Source of the DNA: Heterocephalus glaber | Lineage: Eukaryota; Chordata; Mammalia; Rodentia; Bathyergidae | DNA: 64,000 bases | Direction: 5' to 3' | Assembly (NCBI RefSeq): GCF_000247695.1 | Contig: NW_004624743.1 | Coordinates: forward strand, 2,204,069-2,268,068 | Shown here: positions 45,136-57,340 of the stretch, piece after piece | Layout: each line of letters starts with the position of its first letter | Position numbering within the stretch: position 1 is the first letter of the stretch | Notes under the pieces: model-generated | The model's database searches: none | Told to the model about the DNA's origin: nothing | What the model saw: only the letters and a program-made list of their open reading frames with translations | Program-made: the position numbers and the translations under genes

Positions 45136-46570
45136 AATCACAGAGTGCGAGCCCATGGAGCACAGGCAAGAACCTCCCCCATCCTCTTTCGAGTTCTTCA
45201 GGGGACTTCAAACTGCTGGGCCGGTGTCGAAGGATGAGCACTGTGGCTGTGGCTGGAGGTCCTCACATCCCAAGGAGCAGGGTCAGGGGAGAGGGCTGTG
45301 CAGGGATGTCAAACACAGACAGCCCATCCTGTGCTTTGTAAGCAGTACCACTGAGGTGCGTAGCTCCACCTCTTCATACATGCAGCTTTTTGTTTTCTGT
45401 TTTCCTGTCTGTTTGAAATAGCACCATATACTTTCGCTAAGCTCAGGCTCACAGTGTCTTATTCCTGGGCCACGGGGGCAAAGCTGTGACCTTAGTCCTT
45501 GCTCCCTTTGGCATGAGACTGACCGGAGCCTGGTTCTTCCTTGGGGCCTGAGTTTTACGGATTGGGAAAGTTTTCCTTTGTTCCTGGCCACTGCACTGTA
45601 AGAGTGTTTAAGAGCTTCTGTGAACCACATCCCCACCGTGCAGAATGGAGAGAATGAAAAAGGACAAAATCAGAAGGGGAAGAGCCAGAAGGGGACCTTG
45701 GCAGCAGCAGTGTCCATGTCTAGTGACTGAGGGCTCTGGAGTAAGTGGGCACTGCAAGGGCCTCTCCAGTTCTCTGTCCTCTGCGGGCATCTTTCCTACC
45801 TTGATCCTTCCCATCTCCCTGCCCTGTCCCCAGTGTTTTGCTTCAGTGTTTTGGTTGAGTTTCTGGCACTTGCAAAGAATTCTAACTAGTTTCCCTCTTG
45901 ACAAAGTCATCAAACCCATCAAGGATGGGCAGGTGAGGAAGAGAAGCCCGGAGGGAGTGGATGGCAGAGCCTCATCTGTCTGTCAGGCTCTTGTGGCTGC
46001 CAGGAACACAGACCTGAGAAAAAGGACAAAGGCACAGTGGTGAGAGTAAATGGAAGCCCCCCAAACCCTGGGATGGCCTTGGGCCTGCTCCGCACTGGGT
46101 GTCCCTCATGGCCCTCTGGGCACCATCTCTGCCTCAGAATGTGGATCCCGCCCTTCATGTCCCCCTCGCTGACCAAGACCCCCCTGAGTTCTAGCGCAGA
46201 TCCCAGCTATCCACGAGTCACACGGCCGTGCCCACCGTGTACAGCTCCTTGTTCCCGCCACTGTGGGTCGCCGGCTAGACTGGCTGGCTGAGGCTCTGGC
46301 TTGGGTCTTTCCAGGTCCACCTCCTCCAAAGAACGTGGGGAAGCCAGGCATTCAGGACGAAGCAGTCATTCTGCCGCGTCTAATGGAGAAGACTCGTGTT
46401 CAGGAACACCAGCAAAGAGGAGTCGTAGCATGAAACACCAAGCACATATTGAAAGTGCCCCCTAAAGGAGCAGGCCTGAGAGTACAAAGGGGATGTGCAG
46501 AGCCCATCAGGACCACAGCTCAGTGTTCCGGCTGCCCGGAGAAGTGCAGGTGGGGGCCACTTGTGTCTGC
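45136..46570. other. Unique sequence
   Basis: No repeat is recognised. Several 85-132-codon frames overlap on both strands without protein resemblance. Confidence 0.45.
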
Positions 46571-46590
46571 TGGCGTGGCGTGGCGTGGCC
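46571..46590. repeat. (GGCGT)n short tandem repeat
   Basis: Four units close to 'tggcg' occur in tandem ('tggcgtggcgtggcgtggcc'), a CpG-containing minisatellite seed. Confidence 0.85.
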
Positions 46591-46684
46591 TGGCCCCTTC
46601 CCCACATGCCTCCTGCCTGCCATCTCTCCAAAAGGACAGAGCTCACACGGACCCAGGACAGTCCTAGGAAGTGTCTTGGAGCAA

Positions 46685-46790
46685 GTTTCTTTGCTTGCAA
46701 AGTCTGTTTCCTCACCTAGAGATGAGATTACCTGCTTCCCCGGGGTTGTTGTGAAGAGGAAACAATGGGCCACCTCCTGGTGAGGCACAC
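46685..46790 (-). repeat. MIR SINE fragment
   Basis: 'gtctgtttcctcacctagag' followed by 'atgagattacctgcttcccc' and 'ggggttgttgtgaagaggaa' follows the reverse-complement MIR ('cagtttcctcatctgtaaaatg...agggttgttgtgaggatt'). Confidence 0.75.
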
Positions 46791-46822
46791 TCGTGTGGAC
46801 AGCTGGTTATCACTGCGATAGC

Positions 46823-46855
46823 ACCGCCACCACCATCACCGTCACTGCCATCGTG
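46823..46855. repeat. Degenerate (CAC/CAT)n trinucleotide tract
   Basis: 'accgccaccaccatcaccgt' followed by 'cactgccatcg'. Confidence 0.75.
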
Positions 46856-49814
46856 GGCGGGGTGCGCAGAGCTCCAGCCGGACATCTGGGAGCACAGCTA
46901 CCTCCCTCCCATGCGGTGACGCTAGCCATTCTTCTAACAAAGATCCCCACCTGTAGATGAAATTAAAATCCAAATATATTTAAACTGTAGTTTTATGTCC
47001 AAAGTGAACATCACTCTATACAATTCTGAAAGGTTTATTTAGAAAAATAAAGGGGTGAAGAAAAGAAAGAAGAAAGGATGGAAATCCTCTTACTTCGAAA
47101 AGTTCTATTCTACCTGCAAGACTGTATACCTCCTGGCAAAGGGGCTGGTTAGGGTTAATCGAGGCATCCGAACAACAACAAAACCACAAAAACCCCCACA
47201 AAAAACAAGGAAAAGAATCCTCAACATCTTTCAGTTTTGTCATGCAAATATGTGGGCATAGTAACCTCCTATAGAGTAATTTATTTATTTGGTCCCCATG
47301 CTTGTAATATTATCAAAAGTTTAGAAAGATATGAAAAGGTTGGGAGTGTATGGTTTAAATATAAGCTACAATTTTAAAATTTAATTTTACACATTGCCAA
47401 GCTGTTTCATTACATATGCAGGAAAGAGGAGAGGAATGTTCTTCAGGCTTGAAAAAAAAAAAATTAACCTATGTTTCCTGGCATGGACAGCTAATGTTAT
47501 ATTTAAAATAGACATCTCTAACGTGAGACCCATTAGCTAATAAAGTCATGGACCCTCACTGTCCACTTGGTAACTTACAATAACTGGAAGCTGATCAAAC
47601 CAAAGGACTTCTGTTTTTATAACACTGTTATGATTTTTATGGGCCAAATTTAAAATGCATGATAAAAATCCAATATACAATAATTGAAACATACAGTCCA
47701 ACCTCACACGGCTCTGATAAATCTGTTCATTTCTGGCCATTTTTGGTGTTGCTATAGTGAACAGTGTTGACAGTGGATGAAAAAAGCTTATAAATGGAAT
47801 TCAGATCGCAGATAAAGCGAACATAAACCATCTCGCAACATTTCTGCATGTGAGGAACCCGGCTCGCTCACAGATGGCCACCTCCTGATGCCACACGCAA
47901 TGTCTGTGGCCGGAGCTGAGCACGCAGTATGAAACGCGCAGGCCACTGGGACGGACCCACAACTCCATTCACTTCATCGTGACATCACTGGAAACCAGCA
48001 CAGGCACGGGATGATGCCACAAGGACATTGTACTGGAGTTTTAAAAATCAAATTCTTCAAAAGCCGCCATGTTCTCCTGTCAAAAAAGCACTGAAATGTA
48101 TTCAGTGTTTAGAGACCAGGCAGGCTCCGTGAGTCTATTTTAGGTTCTTGGATTGGACTGCTATATCTTCCTGCCATGTTGCTTCGGGTTTTCATACCCA
48201 GAGCTTTCCTGGGGAGCTCAGTGGTGCCCCAGTCCCCACACTGGCTCCTGGCTGAGCTCGCTGAGGAGGAAGCATTGAGTTCACTTCTCCTCTCTGCTGG
48301 CTGTGATGGTCATCCATGGAGAGTGGCCGAAGAAAGCTCCAGAATGACAAGTGGGAATCATTTACCTAGGCCAATCAAATCAGCTACGTAAGTAAGGTAG
48401 TTATTCTAACCTTAAGCATCAAGCCCACCCATTTCTAAAATAATTTTGATTTCTATTATGAGCTTGTAAGGTTTAAAATCCAGGATCCCCTGCATTGGCT
48501 GTGACAAAGGAACTTGGCCAGGAGAAATCAGAATCTCTTGCGCACATCTGGAAGATGCTGACCCCTCCTGTGTTCATGGACTCGACCTCACCGACCCAGA
48601 AGTTCTTTTCTATATTTTAAAACAGCCCAAATGCCACTGAAATTAGGTACCGTATTGCCAGAGGTTTGACTACCAATATCATACCCTCTTTTGTCACCTA
48701 TGTTTACTATAAAAGCACTTTTAATAAACTGTCGGGCCTTAAAATATGTTTCTGTTTAATATAGTTTATTTAAAAGATTCAACTTCTCAGATCCAATCAA
48801 AAACTTGAAAAACTGAGGTGTTAAAAAGCAAAAAGCAAAAGCCCCCCAAATCAGCATGGATATATAACCTGTTCAAGTCATTATTAATTTAGGGTTAGAG
48901 AAAAGGGAGAAAACTTGTGTAAAAGTCTTGTCAATCATTGTTTTGTAAGTTGCTTATTTTATTCTTAATCATATATCTTTTTTTCCATCCATCTATCCTA
49001 GGAGCTTGAAAATCTACTTTCCTACAAAATAGTGCTTTTCTGCTTGGGCAACACATTTTTCTACAGGACCTAACCCACTAGCTCATTTCAGTGCCTGCCT
49101 CCTCAGTACGAGCTGGAATACCCTGTGATTTTTTAACTTTGGGCGTAAAAGCAGGAGAGAGAACACTCATGCTACTTTTCCATGAAAATGGTGGTGTGGG
49201 ACGGGGGTGTTTGGGGGTTCCGTGTGCTGGAGGAGAGGGAGTTAAAGCAGCAGAGAGCATTTCCCACTGGAGAGGAAGTGTTTCAAAGGGAAAGGGTGTC
49301 TGCCACCCGCCCAGGGCGCCCCTTCATCCCTCTTCCTCTCCCCTTCTCTCTTTCTATGATGCCTCTTCCCAAAAGACATCACTGTCCTTGCCTCTCAAAG
49401 CACTTCTTCTCCGAAGCAGCGATCACACGGAAGGTAAATGGATGAACACACGTAAAAGGCCACAGGTAACGTAGGGATCATGCTGATAGGGTACCAGACC
49501 TCTAAGAAACAGAGATTAGGAAAGGTCCTTGGAGGAACACAAGGCGAGCCTGCAGACCCTGCTCCTGGATGCGAGGGGAGGTCTCCTCTCCCCCTGGCCA
49601 CCACTCCAGTGTGGGCTGAAGAAGGGGTAGCCACCCTGCTCCCCTGGGCTTGCAGAGACAATAAGGTGCCCTGGTGCCTGTGGTCCCCTCTGCTCCGGGG
49701 AAAAGAGGGAACCATGAGCAGGAAGCCACTCTTCTCCTCAGGCTGGCAGGTGGGAAGGGAGCCGCAGGGAGGAAGAAAGGGCCGTGGAGTATTTAGCTCT
49801 TTAGGATAAGCCTG
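46856..49814. other. 3-kb unique region, AT-rich, element-poor
   Basis: No interspersed repeat is recognised between 46,860 and 49,810. The G+C content drops from 46,930 to 49,070, with a more GC-rich island at 49,170-49,800. Open frames at 49,091-49,820 overlap on both strands and match nothing. Confidence 0.45.
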
Positions 49815-50115
49815 GGTCATTTGCAGGAAAATGGATGCACTGTGAGACCATCACCTTGAGTGGAATGACTCAGACACACAAGCTTCAGTATTGCAGGACT
49901 TCTCTTATGCGAGAGACTCAAAGGATAAATAATTTAGAGAGAAAAAGAAAAGATAGACAATGGGAAATAGGGAGATACAAAAATAGGATGAAGAGATGGA
50001 GGGAGGGGAGGGGAAGGGAATAAGAAGAATTAAGATGTGTTGTGTACATGCACTGACTGCACACGATGGAAGCCATCAAGGCCTGCCTCGGACGTGTACC
50101 AATAAATGTGCTTAG
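49815..50115 (+). mobile_element. L1 LINE 3' end
   Basis: 'tttgcaggaaaatggatgca', 'tcaccttgagtggaatgact', 'gacttctcttatgcgagaga' and 'ctcaaaggataaataattta' continue into the same 3' UTR seen at 4,480-4,640. It is strongly 5'-truncated, retaining the last codons of ORF2 and the 3' UTR. Confidence 0.88.
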
Positions 50116-50244
50116 AAAGCCACTGCATGGTGCCACCAGTCTCAGTGGTAGCATCTAAATGGGACACATGGGGCCCAGAACAGTTCCAAGCAGTTCCCAA
50201 GGGGCGTGAAGGCAGGCCACCCTCTTACCAATCCCAGGAGGAGC

Positions 50245-50304
50245 CTCTAGTCACATCCCATTCTGCAGAAGAGACTCAGGGCTCATTAACTTGCTGAAAG
50301 ACGC
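50245..50304 (+). repeat. MIR fragment
   Basis: 'cccattctgcagaagagact' followed by 'cagggctcattaacttgctg' resembles the MIR core 'cccattttacagatgaggaaactgaggc...aacttgcc'. Confidence 0.6.
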
Positions 50305-50460
50305 TCAGCCCTGGAGCTCAGCAGAAGCACTTGGAGAGCTGCTGAACCTCGTTGGTACCCGAGGCTCCATCCCAGAAATGCTGGTTTAACTGACCCACCA
50401 GGGTGGGCGCAGGTGGCAGCGCTTTTCAGATTTCCCGAGGAGGTATCAACGTGCAGCCAT
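50305..50460. mobile_element. MER5A-like hAT MITE, diverged
   Basis: 'gcagaagcacttggagagct', 'gctgaacctcgttggtaccc' and 'gaggctccatcccagaaatg' parallel MER5A ('gcatcacctgggagcttgttagaaatgcag...gggccccacc'). The second half is weaker. Confidence 0.6.
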
Positions 50461-50691
50461 TCCGCCTCTCGCTACCCCAGTGTCTCTGGCCCTCTTCTTG
50501 ACTCCCCGCTTCTCATACTATTGGGCCCTAGTCTTGTACCTTGCCACACTCTGTTTTGCTCCCCCTGCAAAAATGGCCCTGGTGGTAATTTTAAAATATA
50601 TCCACAGATTCATTGACATTCCTCTCTTCAGAAGGTGGAGCCTGGCTCCTGTCCTTGTCTCTTTGCCTGTGGGCTGGGTGTGGTAACTCAC

Positions 50692-50825
50692 TGTTTTTGG
50701 AGACAGGGTCTTCCTGTGTGGTTTAGGCTGGCCTTGAACTCACTATGGAGCCATGCTGGCCTCCAACTTGCAATAATCCTCCTGCCTCAGCCTCCTGAAT
50801 GGAGAGATTAAAGCCATGTGTTGGG
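50692..50825 (-). repeat. B1 SINE
   Basis: 'tttttggagacagggtcttc', 'ggtttaggctggccttgaac', 'cctcctgcctcagcctcctg' and 'gagattaaagccatgtg' form a near full-length inverted B1. The leading T run is the reversed A-tail. Confidence 0.93.
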
Positions 50826-51639
50826 AGCGACTTGCTTCTAAGGACTGAAATTTAACAGGAAAGTTGGCTTGTGACTTTCAAAGCCGGAACCCAACAGATG
50901 CAGCTGCTCCTCCCTCCCCAGTGGAGTGTGGATGGCTGAAGGGGCCCTCAGCCCCAGCACCAGCCCCGGCCCCAGCCCTGAGCAGAGGCCCTCAGGAAAG
51001 ACCGGGATCCTGTAAGCTGCTCCGATTCCCGACTCACAGAAACCAAGTGAGACAATGAACGTCTGTTGTCCCACATAAGTGGGTCCTGGGCTGGGTGGAG
51101 GAGCAGCTCCAGTCATCCATCCTCACCCCTCCCAGGGCTCCCTTGAGGCCTGGGAGCTGAGGATGGGCCAGGGAATCAGGGACTGGGGACTCTGTGCTGG
51201 CATCCAGTGGCCTTGGACTTGGAGGTCCCTGCATTTCGGATGGCACACAAAGGAGGGTGAATACATAGAAAAGGCAAAGAAACCAGTCCAGCTGAAACAA
51301 CGACACAGCCGGGAGCAGAAGGGGAGCAGGGTTGGGGACCGCAGAAAGTCCAGGGATCTTCCTTCCTGGTTTGGGACAGCTGTGCCATGGGACAGCTGTG
51401 CCGTCCGTCAGCTTATTTCATGCTGAGAATACACCCGCCTCACTTGGGTAACTAGACATTTTTCCTACGTGAAAGTGAGGGAGGTTAAAAAGCTGTAATT
51501 GTGCCGGGGCTGGAGGTAGAGTATTAGGAAGGTAGCTGTGCATATCCATTGGGGCTACGGTCATATTTTATAGACGGTCCTGAGGGTCCCACACCAGAAC
51601 ACTGGGAATCAAGGGCACAGTGGCGGTAAAGGACCAAAG
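50826..51639. other. Unique GC-rich sequence
   Basis: No gene or repeat is supported. A degenerate 6-base tandem ('agccccagcaccagccccgg') lies near 50,950. Confidence 0.45.
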
Positions 51640-51800
51640 AGGCCTTGCCACGTGACCCTGGCGTGTGCTGGGTGCTTGTCTGTCTACCAAGTCACCTGAC
51701 GGCACCAAGCCCATTTTCTCATCTGTAATGTGGAGCAAGTGCTAGGAGAATGGCAGCTGTCATCCTGTGGTGAATGTGTTCCTGGTTCCAGACCGTAGAA
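51640..51800 (-). repeat. Possible MIR remnant
   Basis: 'cacgtgaccctggcgtgtgc' and 'cattttctcatctgtaatgt' resemble the reverse-complement MIR ('gtgaccttgggcaagtc', 'cctcatctgtaaaatg'). Divergence is high. Confidence 0.5.
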
Positions 51801-51921
51801 TTTGGGTTCACTACATGTAAGCACACTGAGGGCTCTGTGAATTTATATTTTTGTCCGTTTGCCTTTTTGGGACGATGGGGAAGTTTCAGGATACAAAGTG
51901 GCGGTCTTGTTGACTTGTTTT

Positions 51922-51998
51922 AGTGCTGAGGATGGGACCCGGGGCCTTAGGCATGCTGAACAAGCACGGTATCGAGGAGCTGGGTCCCCAGCCCCGAG
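51922..51998 (-). repeat. ID SINE
   Basis: 'gtgctgaggatgggacccgg', 'ggccttaggcatgctgaaca' and 'agcacggtatcgaggagctg' are a reversed ID element, with the tRNA-like B-box side first. Confidence 0.82.
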
Positions 51999-52542
51999 CT
52001 GACTTTTAAGAAACATTTATTGCATACATTTTGCAATCATTCCAGTGATCAAATATTTTTCTATTTAAAATGATAAAGGCTGAAGCAATTCATTTTTCTC
52101 AGTTACCAGGGTTAAACTGGGACAATGAAAATGAGCATAAAATATGGCAGAACTGAAGCGACTCGAGGTCTGAATTCCCCTGGACATGAGCACCTGGGAG
52201 GGGGACTATCCTCCAGTTCCCGCACTATAGGTCCCATGGGACTGTGACCCGACCCCTGCACACCCAGAAAGCTACTTTGACCCACACAATGCTTTTGAAA
52301 AGCATTTGAAATTTAAATCTGGAAGATTTCACATAAAAATACAGATTTCCTTTCGCTTTAAAAAATCTGACAAATTTCTATGTGTCAAATAGCTAGAGGA
52401 AAGGATTTTGAACATTCTCTTCACTAAGAAATGGTAAGTGTTTAAAGTAAAGGATAAGCTAACGACCCGAATTTGATCTCTATACAGTGCACACACGTAC
52501 AGAAGCAACACAACATACCCCACAGTGTACCCCACAAAAAGT
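51999..52542. other. Unique AT-rich sequence
   Basis: No feature is supported. Confidence 0.4.
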
Positions 52543-52680
52543 CAGGTGTGATACATGCCTGTAATGCTTTCAGAAGGCTGAGGCAGGAGAGTCAACGCAA
52601 GTTCAAGGCCTGCCTGAACTACATGGTGAGGCCCTGGCTTAAAAAACCAAAAACCAAAACAACAACAACAACAACAAAAT
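52543..52680 (+). repeat. B1 SINE with (CAA)n tail
   Basis: 'gtcaggtgtgatacatgcct', 'gtaatgctttcagaaggctg', 'aggcaggagagtcaacgcaa', 'ttcaaggcctgcctgaacta' and 'catggtgaggccctggctta' give a complete B1. Its A-tail has evolved into about five CAA units. Confidence 0.94.
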
Positions 52681-53599
52681 GTACCCCACAAATATGTACA
52701 GGTATTTTATGTCAATTGAGAACTGAAAAAGAAAAAGCCACAAGACAAAATATAATGAAGCAAAAACAAGAAAAGAAATCCTGACCTCTCTGGCCGTCCC
52801 AGGCTGTCGGGTTGTGGGGGGGCAGTCATGGGTTTCTCCAGTTGGGATCAGAGCTCCCCAAGTCCGCTGGGACCGCCCTGCGTCACCCTTTGGCTTCGCT
52901 CCTTGCCTTAGGCATAGAGTTTGCCCTCTGAAATTCAGGATGTTCACTCTGATGCAGCAGGGATGCTGTGGGTCGGTGACCCACATGCTTTTGTACTTAG
53001 GAAGGCTGCCTAGCTGTGTCCACACCGAAGAAATCCCTAGTTGGAGGCAGGCTTCCTCTGTTTACCTTTTAATGACCCAAAGGAAAGGAATATGGAGCTC
53101 TCTGAAATGTTTCTGCAAGGAGATGAAGAACTGCTATTTATAATCTGCTGTACTTCTCCAGTGAGCTAACATTCATCAGGAAGACCTCCTTCTTGCAAGT
53201 GTTCTGAAGCTGTGCATTGCTGCAGCTGGTCTGTCTGCATCATCTTTCCCATCCTACTGAGAGGTCTGTGATGAGTTCCCTTACCTCAGGCAGAAATCCT
53301 ACAAATGGAGGAAAAGGCTGAACCTCTTTGATATAGAGGGATACTCATCAGCTTTGGCGATACTGACTTCACTTTTAATATCATGCAGTCAGTTGTGAAT
53401 CAGTGTCTGTCCAATACTTCTCTAGTAAATGTTCCTGTCTGACAATTATTACAAACAAACAAAAACAGGTCTTATTTCCTTAATTCTGCTTGAAGATTTG
53501 GCCATGGGGAAATGATCTCTTATAATTGGCAGGAGCAAAATACGAATTTAAGAAAATTCTTTCACTTGCCAGGAATTTATTTAGTCCAGGTCATTCATC
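52681..53599. other. Unique sequence
   Basis: No repeat or gene is supported. A 128-codon minus-strand frame (53,025-52,639) partly overlaps the B1 tail. Confidence 0.45.
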
Positions 53600-53732
53600 C
53601 CCAATATTTTATTAAGAAAACTTTCAATACATGGAAAAGTTGAAAGAATGGCTATCTAGACTATACAAAGAACATCTGCTATATTTACTTTAACACATAC
53701 CCATTCACTCTTCTACTTATCAATTCTTCTTT

Positions 53733-53800
53733 CTCCTCCCCACTCCCCTCCTTTCTTCCCTTCCCTTCCCTTCCTTTTCTTCCCCTTGCCTTCCTTCCTT
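53733..53800. repeat. (CTTCC)n pyrimidine tract
   Basis: Degenerate TTCCC/CCTTC units adjoin the reversed ID element. They are probably derived from its tail (GGAAG on the ID strand). Confidence 0.92.
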
Positions 53801-53871
53801 TTGCTGGGGATGGAACCCAGGGCTTCACACATGCTCTGCAAGCACTCTACCGCTCAGCTACACCCCTTCCC
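53801..53871 (-). repeat. ID SINE
   Basis: 'tgctggggatggaacccagg', 'gcttcacacatgctctgcaa' and 'gcactctaccgctcagctac' form a full-length reversed ID monomer, including both tRNA-type promoter boxes. Confidence 0.93.
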
Positions 53872-53989
53872 ATTCTTGTTTTTTGAATACATTTCAAAGT
53901 AAATTGTAGATATCAGTTCATTTCACCTCTAAACACTGTACCATGCATACCACTAGAGTTCAATATTTGTTTTTCTTTCTTAAAAAACT

Positions 53990-54052
53990 TATTGGGCTGG
54001 GATGTAGCTCAGCAGTAGAGCACTTTTCTAGCATGCATGAGGTTCTGGATTT
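53990..54052 (+). repeat. ID SINE, 3'-degraded
   Basis: 'gggctgggatgtagctcagc', 'agtagagcacttttctagca' and 'tgcatgaggttctgga' form the ID monomer. The expected 'ttcgatccccagca' end has decayed to 'tttataacaa'. Confidence 0.9.
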
Positions 54053-54660
54053 ATAACAAAGTTTACTAGCAAGTACTTTTAAGTGTGGAGTTCTATGATA
54101 GTAAATACATTTTCATTGTTGTATAACTATCACCACATCAATCTCCAGAACATTTTCATTCTCTCCATATGAAATTTTGTACCAATTAAACATTGCCTGC
54201 AGCCCCTGGGAACTACTGTTCTATTCTCTGTCTGTATGACTTTGATGATTCTAAGTACTTGATCTAAGGAGAGTCATACAATAGCTGACCTTTGTAATTG
54301 GCTTATTTCACTTAGCATAATATTTTTAAGGCTCATGTATATTGCAGTCTGTGTCAGGATTCCCTTCCTTTTCTAAGACTTAGTAGTAGTCCATTGTATA
54401 TATGTACCATATCTTGTTTATTCATGCATCCAGTAGATATTTGGCTTTTGGTTTACTCAAGGCTTTACTTTTGTTTTTGTTTTTAGAGTAGATTTAGATT
54501 TCTTCTACCTTTCAGCAATTGTGAGTAATACTGCTGTGAATGTGGGCATACAAATTTCTATTCAAATGTCTCCTTGCACAACCTTCAGATATTGCCCTGA
54601 AGGACATCATATGCTAATTCTATGTTTAATTTTTTAAGAAATTTATGGAATTTTTAATGC

Positions 54661-55195
54661 AAAATTTCCTCATAGTAAAATGATGTGCACCATTTGACAG
54701 ATTGTGACAAATGTGTATTCTAGTGAATTTTTTTCTTTTCCTTTTTCAATTCCTAAATATATGAAATAATTTTCCCATTAGAATGGTGGTAGATCCTGTG
54801 GCCACAATCCTGATGGCAAGAGTGTGGGCTTAGGTGGCATCGAGTCCAGAGTGCACTGGCCTTATCAATTTGCAGAGATTCTCCTGCTCCTCAAATCAGG
54901 AATTGGCAAAATAATCTTCTTTCTCATCCACTACTGATTATAAACATTTCTTCTGCAAACAACAACTTTAAAAGAAGGATTTTTAAGCAGAAGAATGCAT
55001 GTTGAACTCAATTTTGAGCCCCTATCTCTTGCCAGGAAGCAAAAATCTCTCCCTACATCAACATGAGGATTTTTCAATGTCTAAAAAGTCTAAGCAGGAA
55101 GGGAGCAAAATTTATCTTATTGATCAGGAATTTATGATTAAAAATGAAAACAACTATGTAGACAGCCACATAATTTTTGCTATCAGCTTAGTAAA
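54661..55195. other. Unique AT-rich sequence
   Basis: A further L1 3' UTR remnant is possible at 54,661-54,720. No gene is supported. Confidence 0.4.
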
Positions 55196-55637
55196 TGTTA
55201 TGATTTGTATCTACATGTCCCCCCCCAAAACCTGATGCACTCTTGGTTGGGGACTTTCAAAGGTGGCTGGGTTAGGGTGTGTGAATATAGATTAAGGGTA
55301 TGATGTTGGGATTAAGAGTGTGTGAATTAGTCCATTAATTGGTTTAGTTTAGTTCTTGGTCTGGATAATGGAAGCTTCATGCTAGGTGGAGGTGGCACCA
55401 ATCAATAGGCTGACAGCTTGTATGGAATATAAAGAGAGAGAGGGAAGGCAAGCTTGCTGCTGCTGCTTGCTGCCTTCTGCCTGCCTGCCAGGGACTGTTT
55501 CTCCTCACAAATGCCACCCTGCCTTGAAGCCAACCATGAACTGAAACATCCACAAACTGTGAGCTGAAATAAACTGTTTCTCCTTTAACTTGTAAGTGTC
55601 AGGTATTTTGTCTCAGCAATGAGGAAGTAACTAAGCA
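55196..55637 (+). mobile_element. MaLR solo LTR
   Basis: Begins with 'tgttatgatttgtatctaca' and ends with 'ggaagtaactaagca', so it has TG...CA termini. Internal MaLR landmarks are 'cctgatgcactcttggttgg', 'aattagtccattaattggtt', 'gagctgaaataaactgtttc' and 'ggtattttgtctcagcaatg'. The AATAAA at 55,568-55,573 is the expected polyadenylation signal of the LTR. It is about 442 bp, full length, with no internal region. No clear 5-bp target duplication is seen. Confidence 0.88.
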
Positions 55638-57029
55638 AAAAATGGTAACATTCTCATTGGAATAGTGTGGAGAAAAACATTCTTGGATACCACAGATAGT
55701 ATTAAATAGTACAGCCATTTGCTAATACCTGGTCAAGTTTGTAACATAATTCATTCCCAACCCAGGAGCTTTGGTTCTTGAAATTTTCCTTGCAAGCTTG
55801 TACAAATGCACCAAGATGTATTTGTGCATGGTTGTACATTGCAACATGCCTGGTAGTAGAAAAAAGTCAGGGGAAAAATTAATCAGAAGGTAACGGCTAA
55901 CATTAAATCCTGATATACCCACATGTAACTAACATAATTTGCTTTACCAGCTTGGACACTAATGAAGTTATATCTTTTTATTTTTTCCAGTTACATTAGG
56001 CCCAAACATCTCTGTGACACACTAGTGGCAGAGGAGGACCCCAGCCTGTCTTGTCTCCGAAAGCCTTGTGCCTTCCCTGAATTGTCCAAGCAGCCTGGGG
56101 CTTTTGGTGGTCAGTGCTGCTTCCAAATGCCTCCTGGAGAGAGATGGGAGAATCTGATTAGTCTATTAGGAGCCTCATTCAAAGTGTCTGTTCCTGCTGT
56201 TTGCCATAATGTGACTGCTGAAAGCTACAAATGTAATAAATAAGGGCCAGCGTTGCAAAGTAAAGACTGATAAAGTAAAAAGATCCATTGAGTCTGTTCT
56301 GAATAAACACAGCTAAAGGTTATTTTACTTATTTTCAAACATGGTTTATCTTGGAAGATATACATATAGATATAAACTTAACATATACTCTCATTGCAGC
56401 AATGCTGTAATTTCTAGAATAAACAAAGAACGAGTCATTCATTGGTCTGGTGGAGGGGATAATTTCTCTAACAAAATTATTTGAAAGCAAATGTTGACAG
56501 CCTTTGGCTCACATGATTTTTATGACTTTTATGCAGGACGATGCAGTCCATTTGGGGGGCAGAGGGAGATGTAGAAGCTCCGTCCATTTTCCTGAGAGCT
56601 TCTCTTAATTCTCTGGTATTCAAATAATTCTCCTTTTGAAGAACTAATCTTGCTCTCCTCCTGTTGTTTTCTCATCTTTAATTGTTAGCTGACCCAACAC
56701 TGCCAGACACTCATTTGCTTAGGGAACACTTCTCCAAAATCACTTTCAATGACTTCATAAAATCCTGTGTCTTTTTCAAGATTAGCAATTTTACATTGGA
56801 ACTGAAATGTATTGCATTTACATTGTACTGTGGGACGTTTATAACATCTACAATCAGCAAAATTGGCTGGCTGAATGGGGATAGATGCTGGTATTTAAGT
56901 GGGGACTAATTTAGTAAGTGGTCAGTTAATTAGTGAATATTCTCCTGTTATGACCAATTTCTGCTTCCTTAAACAACTTTGCAACTACTGGGATTCAGAT
57001 AACAATAATAAATAGTTGGGTAACAAAAA
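55638..57029. other. Unique sequence
   Basis: No repeat or gene is supported. The DNA is AT-rich with scattered short frames only. Confidence 0.45.
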
Positions 57030-57340
57030 ACTTTTGTACCATATGGCACCACAGAGGAACAAAGTGCATATTGACATGGAAAAACATTCACAATGCTTTG
57101 AAAAAAGTGCAAGTTCCAAAGGCATAGTATGACCATGCTTCTGTGGAATAATAATAAAGGTTAGTATGTGCACCAAAAATCAAAATAAGTAAAACAACCA
57201 GAAAGAGACACACTCCTAGCAGTCACTTCTGATGAGTGTGAGAGAATGGGAGATTCAGCTTGCCAGTCTTATTTTTTAATGAGCATTTACTGCATCCTCA
57301 AATGTGATAAGAGCCAATAAAAATATTTCACTAGTATATC
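57030..57340 (+). mobile_element. HAL1/L1M 3' fragment
   Basis: 'gcatattgacatggaaaaac', 'attcacaatgctttgaaaaa', 'agtgcaagttccaaaggcat', 'agtatgaccatgcttctgtg' and 'gagcatttactgcatcctca' parallel the HAL1/L1M pattern ('acatggaaaaatgttca...agtatgatcccatttt'). Confidence 0.65.

Larger units (their letters stand above)
53600..54660 (-). mobile_element. Old L1 LINE (3' UTR and end of ORF2), nested insertions
   Basis: From about 54,060 the plus strand follows the reverse complement of L1M: 'ttgttgtataactatcacca', 'gcagcccctgggaactactg', 'gcttatttcacttagcataa', 'agtagtccattgtatatatg', 'ttcagcaattgtgagtaata', 'ctgctgtgaatgtgggcata' and 'atgctaattctatgtttaat'. The 53,600-53,990 part ('gttgaaagaatggctatcta', 'ttgtagatatcagttcattt') resembles an older L1 3' UTR. 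Two ID elements in opposite orientations and a CCTTC tract have inserted or expanded inside it. Confidence 0.85.

Noticed and set aside
55191..55645. Target duplication of the MaLR solo LTR
   Set aside because: The bases before (gtaaa) and after (aaaaa) the LTR do not form a matching 5-bp pair, so no duplication is claimed.
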